From Streptomyces barkulensis (GTDB taxonomy: Bacteria > Actinomycetota > Actinomycetes > Streptomycetales > Streptomycetaceae), in contig NZ_PGSG01000087.1 in NCBI RefSeq assembly GCF_002843305.1, forward strand, positions 62,001 to 126,000: 64,000 nt of DNA, read 5' to 3'. Positions 7,075 to 15,286 of the stretch are shown piece after piece; within the stretch, counting starts at the first letter, position 1, and each line of letters starts with the position of its first letter. The position numbers were made by a program, and so were the translations under genes. Below the pieces are notes generated by a model. That model had not been told where the DNA came from, did not search any database, and was given only the letters and a program-made list of their open reading frames with translations.

Positions 7075-8302
7075 CGCTCGCGGAGTCCGCGGCGCCCTCT
7101 TCGGCGCTCCCGGCGCGGCGCTCGGCCCCGCTCCCGGATCCCCGGGCGGAGCCGAGCGCCGCGTCGAGGTCGTTCCACAGGTCCTCGACGTCCTCCAGGC
7201 CGACCGACATCCGCAGCAGCCTCTCGCCGATCCCGCCGGTGCGGCGGTCGTCCTCGCAGACGATGCGGTGGCTGATGGACCCGGGGTGCTGGATGAGGGT
7301 GTCCACGCTGCCGAGGCTGACCGCCGGGGTGATCAGCCGCACCCCCGCGATCACCTCGTGCGGCTCCCCCTCGACCTCGAAGGAGACCATGGCGCCGCCC
7401 AGCCTCGGGTAGTACACCCGGGCGATCCGCGGGTCGTCCGCCAGGCGCCGGGCCAGTTCCGCGGCCGTGGCCGACTGCGCCCGCACCCGCACCGGCAGCG
7501 TGGACAGGCCGCGCAGCAGCAGGTAGCCGGCGAGCGGGTGGAGCACGCCGCCGGTGGCGAAGCGCACCTTCCGCAGTTCGCGGGCCGTCTCCTCGTCGCA
7601 GGCGACGACGCCGCCGAGGACGTCGCCGTGGCCGCCCAGGTACTTGGTGGCGCTGTGCAGCACGATGCGGGCGCCGTCCTCGACCGGCCGCTGCAGCACG
7701 GGGGTGGCGAAGGTGTTGTCGACCAGCAGCGGCACGGAACCGCAGGAGTGCGCCACGGCCTTCAGGTCGATTTCGGCCAGAGTGGGATTGGCCGGTGTCT
7801 CCACCATCACCAGGCCGGTGTCGGGGCGTATGGCGTCGGCGATGCCCGCCGGGTCGGTCCAGGTCACCTCGGTGCCCAGCAGTCCGCTGTTGAGCAGGTG
7901 GTCGCTGCAGCCGTACAGCGGCCGGACCGCGACGACGTGCCGCAGCCCCTGGGCGGCGCGCACCAGGAGCACGGCGGTCAGGGCCGCCATGCCGCTGGCG
8001 AAGGCCACGCCCGCCTCGGCGCCCTCCAGCCGGGCCAGGGCCGTCTCGAAGCGTGCCACGGTGGGGTTGTCGAGCCGGGCGTAGACCGGCGGGCCCTGCA
8101 GCTGGGCGCCGGTGGCGGCGAACTCGTCCAGCCGGGCCGCCTCGGCCCGGCTGTCGTGGGAGGGGTAGGTGGTGGACAGGTCCAGGGGGGCGGCGTGCAG
8201 GCCGAGGGCGGCGAGGTCCTCGCGTCCGGCGTGCACGGCCTCGGTGGCCAGCGTTCGGGTGGCGGCCGGCGGTGTCGTGTCCGCGCTGTCCTGGTGGGTC
8301 AT
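7022..8302 (-). CDS. Trans-sulfuration family PLP enzyme (cystathionine/methionine gamma-lyase-like)
   Basis: 426 residues of the Cys/Met metabolism PLP family. Visible landmarks are HAGREDLAALG at the N-terminus, YARLDNPTVARFE, the PLP-phosphate loop FASGMAALTAVL, PLYGCSDHLL, VETPANPTL, LVDNTFATPVLQRP and the Schiff-base lysine in LHSATKYLGGHGDVLGG; TPAVSLGSVDTLIQHPGSISH is the C-terminal substrate segment. Members cleave or form C-S bonds in cystathionine, methionine or homocysteine metabolism; the exact substrate cannot be read here. The last 40 residues are Ser/Gly/Ala-rich, unlike the family, and overlap the neighbouring acetyltransferase gene on the other strand. It diverges from an Lrp gene, its likely regulator. 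Confidence 0.9.
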   Translation of the reverse strand: MTHQDSADTTPPAATRTLATEAVHAGREDLAALGLHAAPLDLSTTYPSHDSRAEAARLDEFAATGAQLQGPPVYARLDNPTVARFETALARLEGAEAGVAFASGMAALTAVLLVRAAQGLRHVVAVRPLYGCSDHLLNSGLLGTEVTWTDPAGIADAIRPDTGLVMVETPANPTLAEIDLKAVAHSCGSVPLLVDNTFATPVLQRPVEDGARIVLHSATKYLGGHGDVLGGVVACDEETARELRKVRFATGGVLHPLAGYLLLRGLSTLPVRVRAQSATAAELARRLADDPRIARVYYPRLGGAMVSFEVEGEPHEVIAGVRLITPAVSLGSVDTLIQHPGSISHRIVCEDDRRTGGIGERLLRMSVGLEDVEDLWNDLDAALGSARGSGSGAERRAGSAEEGAADSASVSAVPSRRLPEPGRAGR

Positions 8303-8361
8303 GCCGCGATGCTGAACAACTACCGGCGTGTAGCGGAAACCAGCCGTGTTATGTTCGGCGA
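8303..8361. promoter_or_regulatory. Divergent promoter/operator between PLP enzyme and Lrp regulator
   Basis: 59 bp separate the two divergent starts. It contains the dyad CTAC-6nt-GTAG (8320-8333) and a wider dyad GAACA (8314-8318) / TGTTC (8352-8356). Lrp-family proteins usually bind imperfect palindromes in such shared spacers. A -10 hexamer TATGTT (8350-8355) lies 6 nt before the Lrp ATG. Confidence 0.5.
8350..8355 (+). promoter_or_regulatory. -10 hexamer TATGTT, leaderless Lrp transcript
   Basis: Hexamer ends 6 nt before ATG 8362; no Shine-Dalgarno is present, consistent with transcription starting at the start codon. Confidence 0.5.
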
Positions 8362-8844
8362 ATGTCCGATTCAGTCGTTCTCGACCCGGTCGATCTGGAG
8401 ATTCTGCGCCTTCTGCAGAACGACGCCCGGACCACCTACCGCGATCTCGCCGCCGCCGTCGGCGTGGCCCCCTCGACCTGTCTGGACCGAGTGGCGCGAC
8501 TGCGTCGCGGCGGGGTGATCCTCGGCCATGCGCTACGACTGGATCCAGCCAAACTCGGAAGGCCCCTGGAGGCCTTTCTCTCGGTGCAGGTCCGGCCCCA
8601 CAGAAGGGAGTTGATCGGTCCGTTCGTGGAGCGCGTCCGAGCGCTGCCGGAGTCGCGGGCGCTGTTCCACCTGACCGGCCCCGACGACTACCTCGTCCAT
8701 GTCGCGGTCGCCGGGACCGCCGATCTGCAGCGGCTGGTGCTGGACGAGTTCACCTCGCGCCGGGAGGTCGCCCGGGTCGAGACGCGGCTGATCTTCCAGC
8801 AGTGGACGTGCGGCCCGCTGCTGCCCGCCGAACGGCCGGGCTGA
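8362..8844 (+). CDS. Lrp/AsnC family transcriptional regulator
   Basis: 160 residues. The N-terminal helix-turn-helix reads LDPVDLEILRLLQNDARTT, YRDLAAAVGVAPSTCLDRVARLRRGGVILGH. The C-terminal RAM (ACT-like) domain spans about residues 70-145, with FLSVQVRPH, FHLTGPDDYLVHVAVAG and VARVETRLIFQQW. Lrp proteins sense amino acids or related ligands and form octamers that wrap operator DNA. It is divergent from the trans-sulfuration enzyme gene with a 59-bp shared spacer containing dyads, so that gene is its likely target and a sulfur amino acid its likely effector (inference). Probably leaderless. Confidence 0.9.
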   Translation: MSDSVVLDPVDLEILRLLQNDARTTYRDLAAAVGVAPSTCLDRVARLRRGGVILGHALRLDPAKLGRPLEAFLSVQVRPHRRELIGPFVERVRALPESRALFHLTGPDDYLVHVAVAGTADLQRLVLDEFTSRREVARVETRLIFQQWTCGPLLPAERPG

Positions 8845-8907
8845 CCCGCGGCGCCCCGGCGCCCTCCCCCGTGACTCGGCGGGCGCCCCCGTACCAGGAT
8901 GAGACCC

Positions 8908-10638
8908 ATGTCCGATACCACGAACACCTCGCCCGAGACCGCGTCCGGCGCGGCATCCGGTGCCGAACCCCTGCCCCGCCGGGTCGCCGACGCCTATGTC
9001 GACGATCTGGTCGCGCTCGATCCGATCCTCGGCACCTACCTCGGTCTCCCCGGCGGCCCGAAGGAACTGCCCGACTTCTCCCCCGACGGCCAGGAGGCCC
9101 AGGCCGCCCTGGACCGCGCCACCCTGGAACGGCTCACCGAGGCCGAGCGGCGGCCCGGCGGGGACGGCGACGCCGAACGGCGCTGCGCGCGCCTGCTGCG
9201 CGAGCGGCTGACCGCGGAACTCGCCGTGCACGAGGCGGGCGAGGGGCTGCGCGCCGTCAGCAACCTCCACTCCCCGGTGCACTCGGTACGCAGTGTGTTC
9301 ACGCTCATGCCGACCGCGACCGACGAGGACTGGGCGGCCGTCGCCCGGCGGATGGCGGCCGTGCCGGCCGCCCTGGAGGGCTACCGCGCCTCGCTGGCCA
9401 AGGGCCTGGCCGGCGGGCTTCCGGCCGGACCGCGCCAGGTGGACACCGTGATCGGGCAGCTCGGCCAGTGGCTGGGCGAGGACGGCGGCGCGGACTGGTT
9501 CGTCTCCTTCGCCGCCGGCGGTCCCGAGTCCCTGCGCGCCGAGCTCGGCAGAGGCGCCGCCGCGGCCGCCGGCGCGGTGGCCGGTCTGCGCGACTGGCTG
9601 CGCGACACCTACGCCCCGTCCGTCCACGGAGCCCCGGACACCGTGGGCCGTGAGCGGTACCGGCGGTGGGCGCGCTACTGGAACGGCACCGACCTGGACC
9701 TGGCGGAGGCGTACGCCTACGGCTGGGAGGAGTACCACCGCATCCACGCCGAGATGCGCTCCGAGGCCGTCAAGGTCCTGCCGGGCGCCGCGACCCCGTG
9801 GGAGGCGCTGCGCCGTCTCGACACGCACGGCCGGGCGATCGAGGGCGTGGAGGAGACCAGGGTGTGGCTCCAGGGGCTGATGGACGAGGCGATCGAGAAG
9901 CTGGACGGTACGCACTTCGACCTGGCCGGGCCGGTCCGGCGCGTGGAGTCCATGATCGCCCCGCCGGGCAGTGCCGCCGCGCCGTACTACACCGAGCCGT
10001 CGCTGGACTTCTCCCGGCCCGGCCGCACCTGGCTGCCGGCGATGGGGCGGACCCGTTTCCCCGTCTACGAGCTGGTCACCACCTGGTACCACGAGGGCGT
10101 ACCCGGCCACCACCTCCAGCTCGCCCAGTGGACGTACGTCGCCGACCGGCTCTCGCGCTACCAGACGTCGGTGGGGATGGTCAGCGCCAACGCCGAGGGC
10201 TGGGCGCTGTACGCGGAGCGGCTGATGGACGAGCTCGGCTTCCTGCACGACGCCGAGCTGCGGCTGGGCTATCTGGACGCGCAGATGATGCGCTCCGTCC
10301 GGGTCATCGTGGACATCGGCATGCATCTGGGACTGGAGATCCCGGACCACTCCCCCTTCCACCCCGGCGAGCGCTGGACACCGCACCTGGCCCAGGAGTT
10401 CTTCGGCATGCACAGCGGCCTGCCCGCCGACCACGTCGAGAGTGAGCTGGTGCGCTACCTGGGCATGCCGGGCCAGGCGATCGGCTACAAGCTGGGCGAA
10501 CGCGCCTGGCTGAAGGGCCGCGCGGCCGCCCGCGCGGCGCACGGCGACGCCTTCGACGCCCGGAAGTGGCACATGGACGCGCTGTCCCTGGGCTCGCTGG
10601 GCCTGGACGATCTGGTGACGGAGCTCTCCGCGCTCTGA
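8908..10638 (+). CDS. DUF885 family zinc-type hydrolase
   Basis: 576 residues, cytoplasmic (no signal peptide). The motif TWYHEGVPGHHLQLAQW near residue 395, with a downstream EGWALYAERLMDELG, is the DUF885 signature: the HExxxGHH and EGWA glutamates are predicted metal ligands of a gluzincin-like peptidase/carboxypeptidase fold. GLPADHVESELVRYLGMPGQAIGYKLGE is the conserved C-terminal segment. The biochemical substrate of DUF885 proteins is mostly unknown, although peptide hydrolysis is likely. Start chosen at ATG 8908 (AGGA 9 nt upstream); an in-frame ATG at 8899 would add three residues. A GC-rich hairpin 44 bp after the stop probably ends the transcript. Confidence 0.85.
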   Translation: MSDTTNTSPETASGAASGAEPLPRRVADAYVDDLVALDPILGTYLGLPGGPKELPDFSPDGQEAQAALDRATLERLTEAERRPGGDGDAERRCARLLRERLTAELAVHEAGEGLRAVSNLHSPVHSVRSVFTLMPTATDEDWAAVARRMAAVPAALEGYRASLAKGLAGGLPAGPRQVDTVIGQLGQWLGEDGGADWFVSFAAGGPESLRAELGRGAAAAAGAVAGLRDWLRDTYAPSVHGAPDTVGRERYRRWARYWNGTDLDLAEAYAYGWEEYHRIHAEMRSEAVKVLPGAATPWEALRRLDTHGRAIEGVEETRVWLQGLMDEAIEKLDGTHFDLAGPVRRVESMIAPPGSAAAPYYTEPSLDFSRPGRTWLPAMGRTRFPVYELVTTWYHEGVPGHHLQLAQWTYVADRLSRYQTSVGMVSANAEGWALYAERLMDELGFLHDAELRLGYLDAQMMRSVRVIVDIGMHLGLEIPDHSPFHPGERWTPHLAQEFFGMHSGLPADHVESELVRYLGMPGQAIGYKLGERAWLKGRAAARAAHGDAFDARKWHMDALSLGSLGLDDLVTELSAL

Positions 10639-11037
10639 ACCGCGCGCGAGCCGCGCTCCGAACCGCACTCCGAGCGCCGCACGGCGCCCCGTGGGGCGCG
10701 CGGATTCCCGCCGCGCGCTCCACGGGGCCCGCCGCCTCCCGCCTCCTCGCCCCGCCGCCACCCCCCGGCCACCCCACTGTCATGCTTTCGACACGTTGCT
10801 GGTGTACATGCCGGGTTTGCGGAAACCACCACCGCCCCCCTCCGGGCATCACTGCGGCGCTCCGGCCCGACGCCATATCAGATGATCGCCCGCAGGGCCA
10901 CAACCTGGCCATTTCCCCTCCCTCGCACGGCCCCGGGCCCTACGCTGTCGTCGCACGCGACCCGCGGTTACCCCGGTCGGCACCATCCGACGGTTTGACC
11001 GTTTCTTCCCGCAACGACGCGTCCGCGAGGAAAGTTG
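10639..11037. promoter_or_regulatory. Intergenic region before the conservon
   Basis: 399 bp with no credible gene. It holds the hairpin at 10684-10699 and, close to the conservon start, a small dyad ACGGT-TTG-ACCGT (10990-11002) 35 nt upstream of ATG 11038. The dyad is a candidate operator; no clear -35/-10 pair is visible. Confidence 0.4.
10684..10699 (+). terminator. GC hairpin after DUF885 gene
   Basis: GCGCCCC / GGGGCGC with GT between them, 45 bp after the stop codon. No U-run follows, as is usual for Streptomyces terminators. Confidence 0.45.
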
Positions 11038-12402
11038 ATGACCGATATAACGACCTTGGCGAGTCTGTTCGGCTCGGGCCTGGCCGTGGCCCTCACGCCG
11101 GTGGCGGTGCGCCAGGCTCGTCTGATCCGCGGGCTGCGGACGCAGCTGTCCGAAGCCCGTTCCGGCAGCCGGGCGCGGGACGCCGAGCTGGCCCGGCTGG
11201 CCGGGGTGAGCCTGCCGGCGACCGTCCAGGCCGTCAGCGACCGGCAGCCGGTGCCGGACCTCCCGCCGGTCTCCGCGGAACTGGTCGGAACGCCGTTCGC
11301 CCGCCATCTCGACGATCTCCAGGAGCAGGTCGTACGCGCCCTCACCGACGCCGAGGGCCGCACCGCGCAGATGACCCAGGCGACGCTGCTGTCCGTGGCC
11401 CGCACCCTCCAGGCGCTGGCCAACAAGCAGCAGATGGCCGTCACCGACATGCTCCGCAAGCACGACTCGCCCGAGGTGCTGGGCGATCTGCAGGTGGTCG
11501 ACCACGCCACCGCCCAGATCCTGCGCCGTGCCCAGGCGATCACCGTGGTGTGCGGCTCGTACCCGGGCCGGCAGCACAACGCCACCCCGCTCAGCGATGT
11601 GGTGCGGGGCGCGGTCAGCCGCATCCTGGACTTCCGGCGCGTCAGGATCTTCCACGACGAGGGGGACCGCGCCGTCGTGGGACGGGCCGTGGAGGGGCTG
11701 GTGCTCGCGCTCGCCGAGCTGCTGGAGAACGCCACCCGCTACTCGCACCCGGACACCCAGGTGCTGGTGCAGTTCGAACGCGCGCACAACGGGCTGTCCG
11801 TCATCGTGGACGACAAGGGCGTGGGCCTCCAGCCCGGCGAGCGGGAGCGGGCCCAGAGCCTGCTGTCGGGACAGGGGCCCGTCAGCGTCACCCGGCTCGG
11901 CGACCCCCCGAAGTTCGGTTTCGCCGTGATCGGCATGCTGAGCAGCCGGTACGGGTTCGAGGTGTCGGTGACCAAGTCCCCCTACAGCGGGGTGCGGGCG
12001 GTGGCGTTCCTGCCCAGCCCGCTGCTCACCGACCCGACCCCGACCCAGCCGGTGGCCACGCTCGGCTCGTCCGGCTCGTCCGGCTCGTCCGGCTCCCAGC
12101 CGGCTGCCGCCGCTCCCCCGCCGGCAGCCGAAGCGGCCACCGAGGCGGCGGTGGGACCGGCTGGTCCGGCGGGGGCGACCACCGCGGGCGGGCTGCCCAA
12201 GCGGCGGCGGCGCACCGCCGGCGCGCAGACGCCCCCCATCCCCGCCCCCCGGTCCGCCGAGCAGCCGGCGTCCGGCCGCTCGCCGCGGGACTCCGCTGCC
12301 GCCCTGGGCGGCTTCGCCCGTGCCGCGCGGGCCGCCCAGCGCAACACGTCGACGTCCGGAGGGTCCGAGCCGGACGGGTCTGAAGGGAACACCGAGGCAT
12401 GA
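11038..12402 (+). CDS. cvnA: Conservon sensor-kinase-like ATPase (CvnA)
   Basis: 454 residues. A short N-terminal hydrophobic stretch (LASLFGSGLAVALTPVAV) is followed by a coiled-coil helix, a dimerisation helix with a candidate histidine (VVDHATAQILRR, about residue 160), and a GHKL ATPase domain: N-box ELLENATRYSHP, G1 VDDKGVGLQPGE, and GFAVIGMLSSRYG. It lacks the large extracellular sensing domain found in some CvnA proteins. The C-terminal 120 residues are a disordered Pro/Ala/Ser tail with the repeat GSSGSSGSSGS. GAGG lies 8-11 nt upstream of ATG 11038. CvnA-D proteins assemble at the membrane in a way compared to eukaryotic G-protein-coupled systems and affect development in Streptomyces. 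Confidence 0.9.
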   Translation: MTDITTLASLFGSGLAVALTPVAVRQARLIRGLRTQLSEARSGSRARDAELARLAGVSLPATVQAVSDRQPVPDLPPVSAELVGTPFARHLDDLQEQVVRALTDAEGRTAQMTQATLLSVARTLQALANKQQMAVTDMLRKHDSPEVLGDLQVVDHATAQILRRAQAITVVCGSYPGRQHNATPLSDVVRGAVSRILDFRRVRIFHDEGDRAVVGRAVEGLVLALAELLENATRYSHPDTQVLVQFERAHNGLSVIVDDKGVGLQPGERERAQSLLSGQGPVSVTRLGDPPKFGFAVIGMLSSRYGFEVSVTKSPYSGVRAVAFLPSPLLTDPTPTQPVATLGSSGSSGSSGSQPAAAAPPPAAEAATEAAVGPAGPAGATTAGGLPKRRRRTAGAQTPPIPAPRSAEQPASGRSPRDSAAALGGFARAARAAQRNTSTSGGSEPDGSEGNTEA

Positions 12403-12809
12403 TCTTCGACAACGAGAAGCTGGCCTGGATGCTGGGGCAGATCATGGACCAGCCCGAGGTCCACGACGCCCTGCTGGTCTCGGGGGACGGCCTGGTCCGG
12501 GCCTGCACCCCGGGCCTGGACCGGGACACCGCCGAGCAGACCGCCGCCGCGCTGGCCGGCGTCCAGGCCACCTCCAGCGCCAGCGCCCGGCTGTGCCGCT
12601 CCGCACCGGACTCCTGGGAGCAGAGCCTGACGCAGTTCCGCGACGGATACGTCATCACCATCCGGGCGGGCGACGGGAGTTTCCTGGCCGTGGGCACCTC
12701 CGGCGCGGCGGACGTGGAGGCCGTCGGCTTCCGGATGCACCAGCTGGTGGCCCAGCTCGGCGGGCAGATGACCAGCGAACCCCGCCACGACTCGGGCGGC
12801 CCGACATGA
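12399..12809 (+). CDS. cvnB: Conservon Roadblock/LC7 protein (CvnB)
   Basis: 136 residues with a canonical Roadblock/LC7 pattern: LAWMLGQIMDQPEVHDALLVSGDGLVRA, a helix DTAEQTAAALAGVQATS, GYVITIRAGDGSFLAVGTSGAADV and VGFRMHQLVAQLG. CvnB is the MglB-like partner of the CvnD GTPase. Its ATG overlaps the cvnA stop (ATGA), so it is translationally coupled and made in step with CvnA. Confidence 0.92.
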   Translation: MIFDNEKLAWMLGQIMDQPEVHDALLVSGDGLVRACTPGLDRDTAEQTAAALAGVQATSSASARLCRSAPDSWEQSLTQFRDGYVITIRAGDGSFLAVGTSGAADVEAVGFRMHQLVAQLGGQMTSEPRHDSGGPT

Positions 12810-13168
12810 CCCCCCGCCGCGTACGCACGGACCTGGTCCGGCAGTACGTCATCACCGGCGGCCGCGACCGGCCCAGCCGCAACACCCACACCCTGGAACT
12901 GGTCACCCTGGTCACCGCCACCGGTGACCGGCCGGTGGCCGAGCTGGAGCCCGAGCAGCACAGGATGGTCCGGCTGTGCCGGGGCGGCTATCTGTCGGTG
13001 GCCGAGGTCGCCGGCCACGTACGGCTGCCCGTGTCCGTCACCACCATCCTGCTGGCCGACCTGATCGACAGCGGCCACATGGTCGCCCGCAAGCCCCCGC
13101 CGGTGGCCCGGCCCACCGACCTCGACGTCCTGGAGAAGGTCCTGGATGGCCTCAACAACATTCTCTGA
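12806..13168 (+). CDS. cvnC: Conservon DUF742 protein (CvnC)
   Basis: 120 residues of the DUF742 family: VRTDLVRQYVITGGRDRPS, the LELVTLVTATG segment, EQHRMVRLCRGGYLSVAEVAGHVRLPVSVTTILLADLIDSG (a winged-helix-like core) and the closing LDVLEKVLDGLNNIL. It starts at ATG 12806, overlapping the cvnB stop by 4 bp, and overlaps cvnD by 23 bp. Its precise role in conservons is unknown; the helix-turn-helix-like core suggests a protein or DNA interaction adaptor. Confidence 0.92.
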   Translation: MTPRRVRTDLVRQYVITGGRDRPSRNTHTLELVTLVTATGDRPVAELEPEQHRMVRLCRGGYLSVAEVAGHVRLPVSVTTILLADLIDSGHMVARKPPPVARPTDLDVLEKVLDGLNNIL

Positions 13169-13757
13169 CGGTGGCATCTACGTCCGCGACACCGTCCAGA
13201 CCGCCGCCAAGCTCCTGGTCGTCGGGCCGTTCGGCGTCGGCAAGACCACGCTGATCGGCGCGGTCAGCGAGATCGAGCCGCTGCGGACCGAGGAGATCAT
13301 GACGCAGGCCGGCGCGCTGGTGGACGACCTCAGGGGCGTGGAGGACAAGAGGACCACCACCGTCGCGATGGACTTCGGCCGCCTCACCCTCTCCCCCGAG
13401 CTGGTGCTGTACCTGTTCGGCGCGCCCGGCCAGCGGCGCTTCATGCGGGTGGCCCCGGTGTGGCGGCAGCTGGCCCTGGGCGCCTACGGGGCCCTGGTGC
13501 TGGCCGACACCCGGCACCTGGACGCCTCCTTCGACGCGATGGAGACGGTGGAGGGGCACGGCCTGCCGTACGCGGTCGCCCTCAACTCCTTCCCCGACTC
13601 CCCGCGCTTCCCCGAGGAGGAACTCAGAGAGGCCCTCGACCTGCGGCCCGAGACCCCTTTGGTCGACTGTGACGCGCGGGACCGCGCCTCCGCCGCACGG
13701 GCGCTGATCGCCCTGGTCAAGCACGTCCGCACCCACCACCAGGAGCACGTTTCGTGA
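13146..13757 (+). CDS. cvnD: Conservon small GTPase (CvnD)
   Basis: 203 residues, Ras-like ATP/GTP-binding protein. P-loop GPFGVGKTTLIG at about residues 29-40, switch region TTTVAMDFGRL, and YLFGAPGQRRF in place of the classical DxPGQ motif 3; base-recognition motif VALNSFPDS is divergent, as in other CvnD proteins. It begins inside cvnC (23-bp overlap) and its stop overlaps the first P450 start (GTGA), so the whole operon is translationally coupled. It probably cycles between GTP and GDP states with CvnB as partner. Confidence 0.93.
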   Translation: MASTTFSDGGIYVRDTVQTAAKLLVVGPFGVGKTTLIGAVSEIEPLRTEEIMTQAGALVDDLRGVEDKRTTTVAMDFGRLTLSPELVLYLFGAPGQRRFMRVAPVWRQLALGAYGALVLADTRHLDASFDAMETVEGHGLPYAVALNSFPDSPRFPEEELREALDLRPETPLVDCDARDRASAARALIALVKHVRTHHQEHVS

Positions 13758-15286
13758 CGATCCCGCCTTCCGGCCCGGGCGCGGCTCCGCCGCCGGGCTG
13801 CCCCGCCCACCGGCCCCCGGGCGCGTCCGCCGCCGGCCTGCCGCGGCTGTACGGCCCCGCCTTCGCCGCCGACCCGGACACCACCTACGCCGCGCTGCGC
13901 GCACAGGGCCCGGCGAGCTGGGTGGAGCTCGCCCCCGGCGTCCCCGCGATCGTGGTCACCGACTACGGCGCGGCCCTGGAGGTGCTGCGCAGCTCGCGGT
14001 TCAGCAAGGACGCCCGCCGCTGGACGGCCCTGAACCAGGGCCTGATCCCGATGGACAACCAGGTCGTCCCCATGATGGGTTTCCGGCCCAGCCTGCTGTT
14101 CGCCGACGGCGACCGGCACCTGCGGCTGCGCAGGACCGTCGACGACGCGCTGGCCCGCGTGGACTCCTACCGCGTGCGCGCCTTCGTGCGGCGCAGCGCG
14201 ACCGCGCTGATCGGCGAGTTCGGCCCCGCCGGCTCGGCGGACCTGGTCTCCCAGTACGCCGAGCGGCTTCCGGCGCTGGTGTTCACCCAGCTCTTCGGCT
14301 GCGACGACGCGCTGGCGGGTCGCATGTCCCGGGCCTGCGCGCGGATGATCGACGCCGAGCCCGCCACGGCCCAGCAGGGCAGCGAGGACCTGGCCCGCTG
14401 CCTGGGCGAGCTCGTCGCCGCCAAGCGCCGCTCCCCCGGCGCCGATGTGACCTCCTGGCTGCTGCACCACCCGCTGGGGCTGTCGGACGAGGAGATGATC
14501 CACCAACTGGTGGTCCTCATCGGCGCGGGCACCGTGCCGCAGTCGGCCTGGATCTCCAGCTCCGTCATGCTGCTGCTGACCGACGACAGGTTCGCCGGCG
14601 ATCTGTCCGGCGGCAGCCTCACCGTCTCCGACGCCCTCAACGAGGTGCTGTGGGAGCAGTCGCCGATGGCGAACTTCTGCTTCCACTACGCCACGAACGA
14701 GTACGACCTGCGCGACGACTCCGGCGCCGGGCTGCCGATCCCGCCGGGTGTCCCGGTGCTCGTCAGCCACGCGGCGGCCAACACCCAACAGCCGCGCGAC
14801 GGCGGCGGCCGCCGGCCGGCCAACCACGCCCATCTGGCGTTCGGCGCGGGGCCGCACGTGTGCCCCGCCCAGGGCATCTCCCAGATCATCACCGACGTGG
14901 CCATCGAGACGCTGCTGGACGTGCTGCCCGACGTGGCACTGGCCGTCCCGGCCTCCGAACTGATCTGGCGGCTGGGCCCCTTCCACCGCAGCCTCTCGGC
15001 GCTTCCGGTGACCTTCCCGGCGCTCCCCGCGCCCGACTCCGTACCCGAACCCGACTCCGTACCCGAACCCGACTCCGTACCCGAACCCGACTCCGCGTAC
15101 GACTCCGTGCCCGCGCGCACTTCCGCACCGTCCGACACGACCTCCGGAGGCCAGCCATGGAATCCCCCGACATCCCCGTCCTCGACCCCACAGGCCGAGA
15201 CCTCCACGGCGAGGCGGCCCGGCTCCGCGCCCAGGGGCCGGCGACGCGGGTGGAGCTTCCCGGTGGGGTGGTCGCGTGGTCGGTGA
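13754..15286 (+). CDS. Conservon cytochrome P450 without ExxR motif (CYP157-like)
   Basis: 510 residues. The heme loop HLAFGAGPHVCPAQG keeps the thiolate cysteine, but where other P450s have the K-helix ExxR it reads NEVLWEQSP (EVLW), and the I-helix is IGAGTVPQSAW without the acid-alcohol pair. Loss of ExxR is the documented peculiarity of the CYP157 family, which is paired with CYP154 in conservons. A catalytic role is therefore uncertain; a redox or scaffold role is possible. After residue 425 comes a non-family tail with three copies of PDSVPE from an 18-bp tandem repeat. The last 130 bp overlap the next P450 in another frame, so the native end may have been nearer the repeat. Confidence 0.88.
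   Translation: MTIPPSGPGAAPPPGCPAHRPPGASAAGLPRLYGPAFAADPDTTYAALRAQGPASWVELAPGVPAIVVTDYGAALEVLRSSRFSKDARRWTALNQGLIPMDNQVVPMMGFRPSLLFADGDRHLRLRRTVDDALARVDSYRVRAFVRRSATALIGEFGPAGSADLVSQYAERLPALVFTQLFGCDDALAGRMSRACARMIDAEPATAQQGSEDLARCLGELVAAKRRSPGADVTSWLLHHPLGLSDEEMIHQLVVLIGAGTVPQSAWISSSVMLLLTDDRFAGDLSGGSLTVSDALNEVLWEQSPMANFCFHYATNEYDLRDDSGAGLPIPPGVPVLVSHAAANTQQPRDGGGRRPANHAHLAFGAGPHVCPAQGISQIITDVAIETLLDVLPDVALAVPASELIWRLGPFHRSLSALPVTFPALPAPDSVPEPDSVPEPDSVPEPDSAYDSVPARTSAPSDTTSGGQPWNPPTSPSSTPQAETSTARRPGSAPRGRRRGWSFPVGWSRGR
15032..15095 (+). repeat. 18-bp tandem repeat encoding PDSVPE
   Basis: Three exact copies of CCCGACTCCGTACCCGAA (15032-15085) plus a 10-bp partial copy. The period is a multiple of three, so copy changes keep the frame of the upstream P450. 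Confidence 0.9.

Noticed and set aside
15032..15095. Possible CRISPR or protein-repeat array
   Set aside because: Direct 18-bp copies with no spacers, inside a coding frame; no cas genes in the window.
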